From the NCBI GenBank assembly GCA_963971225.1, contig OZ020270.1, positions 68,082,932 to 68,146,931 on the forward strand: 64,000 nucleotides of DNA. Reading direction: 5' to 3'. The notes beneath the pieces were generated by a model. That model had not been told where the DNA came from and made no database searches. It saw only the letters and a program-made list of their open reading frames with translations. The position numbers and the translations under genes were made by a program. Of the stretch, positions 63,784 to 64,000 are shown piece by piece; the stretch's first letter is position 1; every line of letters begins with the position of its first letter. The stretch comes from Melieria omissa. Taxonomy: Eukaryota > Arthropoda > Insecta > Diptera > Ulidiidae.

Positions 63784-64000
63784 TACACAGCGCAACAAAA
63801 AAACACTTTTTTTCTGTTGCATGGAGTTTTTCTACTGTTTCTTACTAATTTGGGTGCGCTGATTCCGAATCTACCCTCCAATTTTTTCTAGCAGCTCTAG
63901 TTTGTGAGATATAGGTACCCTGTCATTTTTTCAGTTTTTCCTCCGCTTCTTCCATATTTTCGATCGTAGTTTCTAAACCAAAAAACCGATTGACATGATT
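63784..64000. repeat. MITE-like sequence cut by the window edge
   Basis: Begins ATTACACAGCGCAACAAAAA and has GGGTGCGCTGATTCCGAATC, similar in layout to the foldback at 3212 (ACACCGGCACAC..., GGTGCGCTGAAACCGAAT). The other end lies outside the window. Confidence 0.4.

Noticed and set aside
1..64000. CRISPR array, rRNA, functional tRNA or bacterial operon
   Set aside because: Nothing of the kind; repeats here are eukaryotic transposon parts.

Overview
This is 64 kb of insect nuclear DNA, most likely from a higher fly (Brachycera, possibly a tephritid fruit fly). That guess rests on the mix of elements: BEL/Pao, Ty3/gypsy of the 17.6/297 and CsRn1 types, R1-, I- and LOA-clade LINEs, mariner, hAT, P-like and Harbinger transposons, and tRNA-derived SINEs. 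I recognise no host gene. The window is a nested transposon graveyard in AT-rich DNA, with two or three well-preserved young elements.

Layout. 1-1.6 kb: 5' part of a gypsy element (minus). 2.0-6.0 kb: mosaic of a hAT element with its target duplication, a foldback repeat, arms of an inverted-repeat family (called R here), and two solo LTRs. 6.1-14.7 kb: a decayed BEL/Pao element (BEL1, minus) with an extra zinc-knuckle/pepsin-like ORF after integrase and a hAT element (carrying a deleted mariner) inserted in integrase. 14.7-17.1 kb: a 2.4-kb unclassified element with palindromes and repeated 12-mers. 17.4-22.3 kb: a gypsy element (minus) with a candidate -1 frameshift site. 23-24.2 kb: CsRn1-type gypsy fragment. 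24.1-27.3 kb: I-like LINE. 27.3-30.4 kb: R1-like LINE. 30.4-34.5 kb: AT-rich DNA with one transposase-like fragment.

34.5-48.1 kb is a three-level nest. A LINE (minus; 3' tail at 34.52-34.59 kb, body at 45.97-48.13 kb) is split by BEL2 (34591-45971, near-identical 183-bp LTRs, TSD ATCC). The gag of BEL2 is in turn split by a full-length R1-clade LINE (35494-41114, 13-bp TSD) whose two ORFs are open. 48.6-54.2 kb: a full-length LOA-clade LINE (plus, 12-bp TSD) with one apparent frameshift per ORF, both at G-runs. 54.3-56.4 kb: P-like transposase fragment and another R copy. 56.6-64 kb: SINEs, a deleted mariner, two tandem arrays, a Harbinger element with a spliced Myb-like gene, a second copy of a 270-bp dispersed repeat, and a terminal MITE-like sequence.

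The coding regions do not form a pathway. They are independent mobile elements, and insertion order can be read from nesting and target duplications. Boundaries without a target duplication or an LTR end are approximate.
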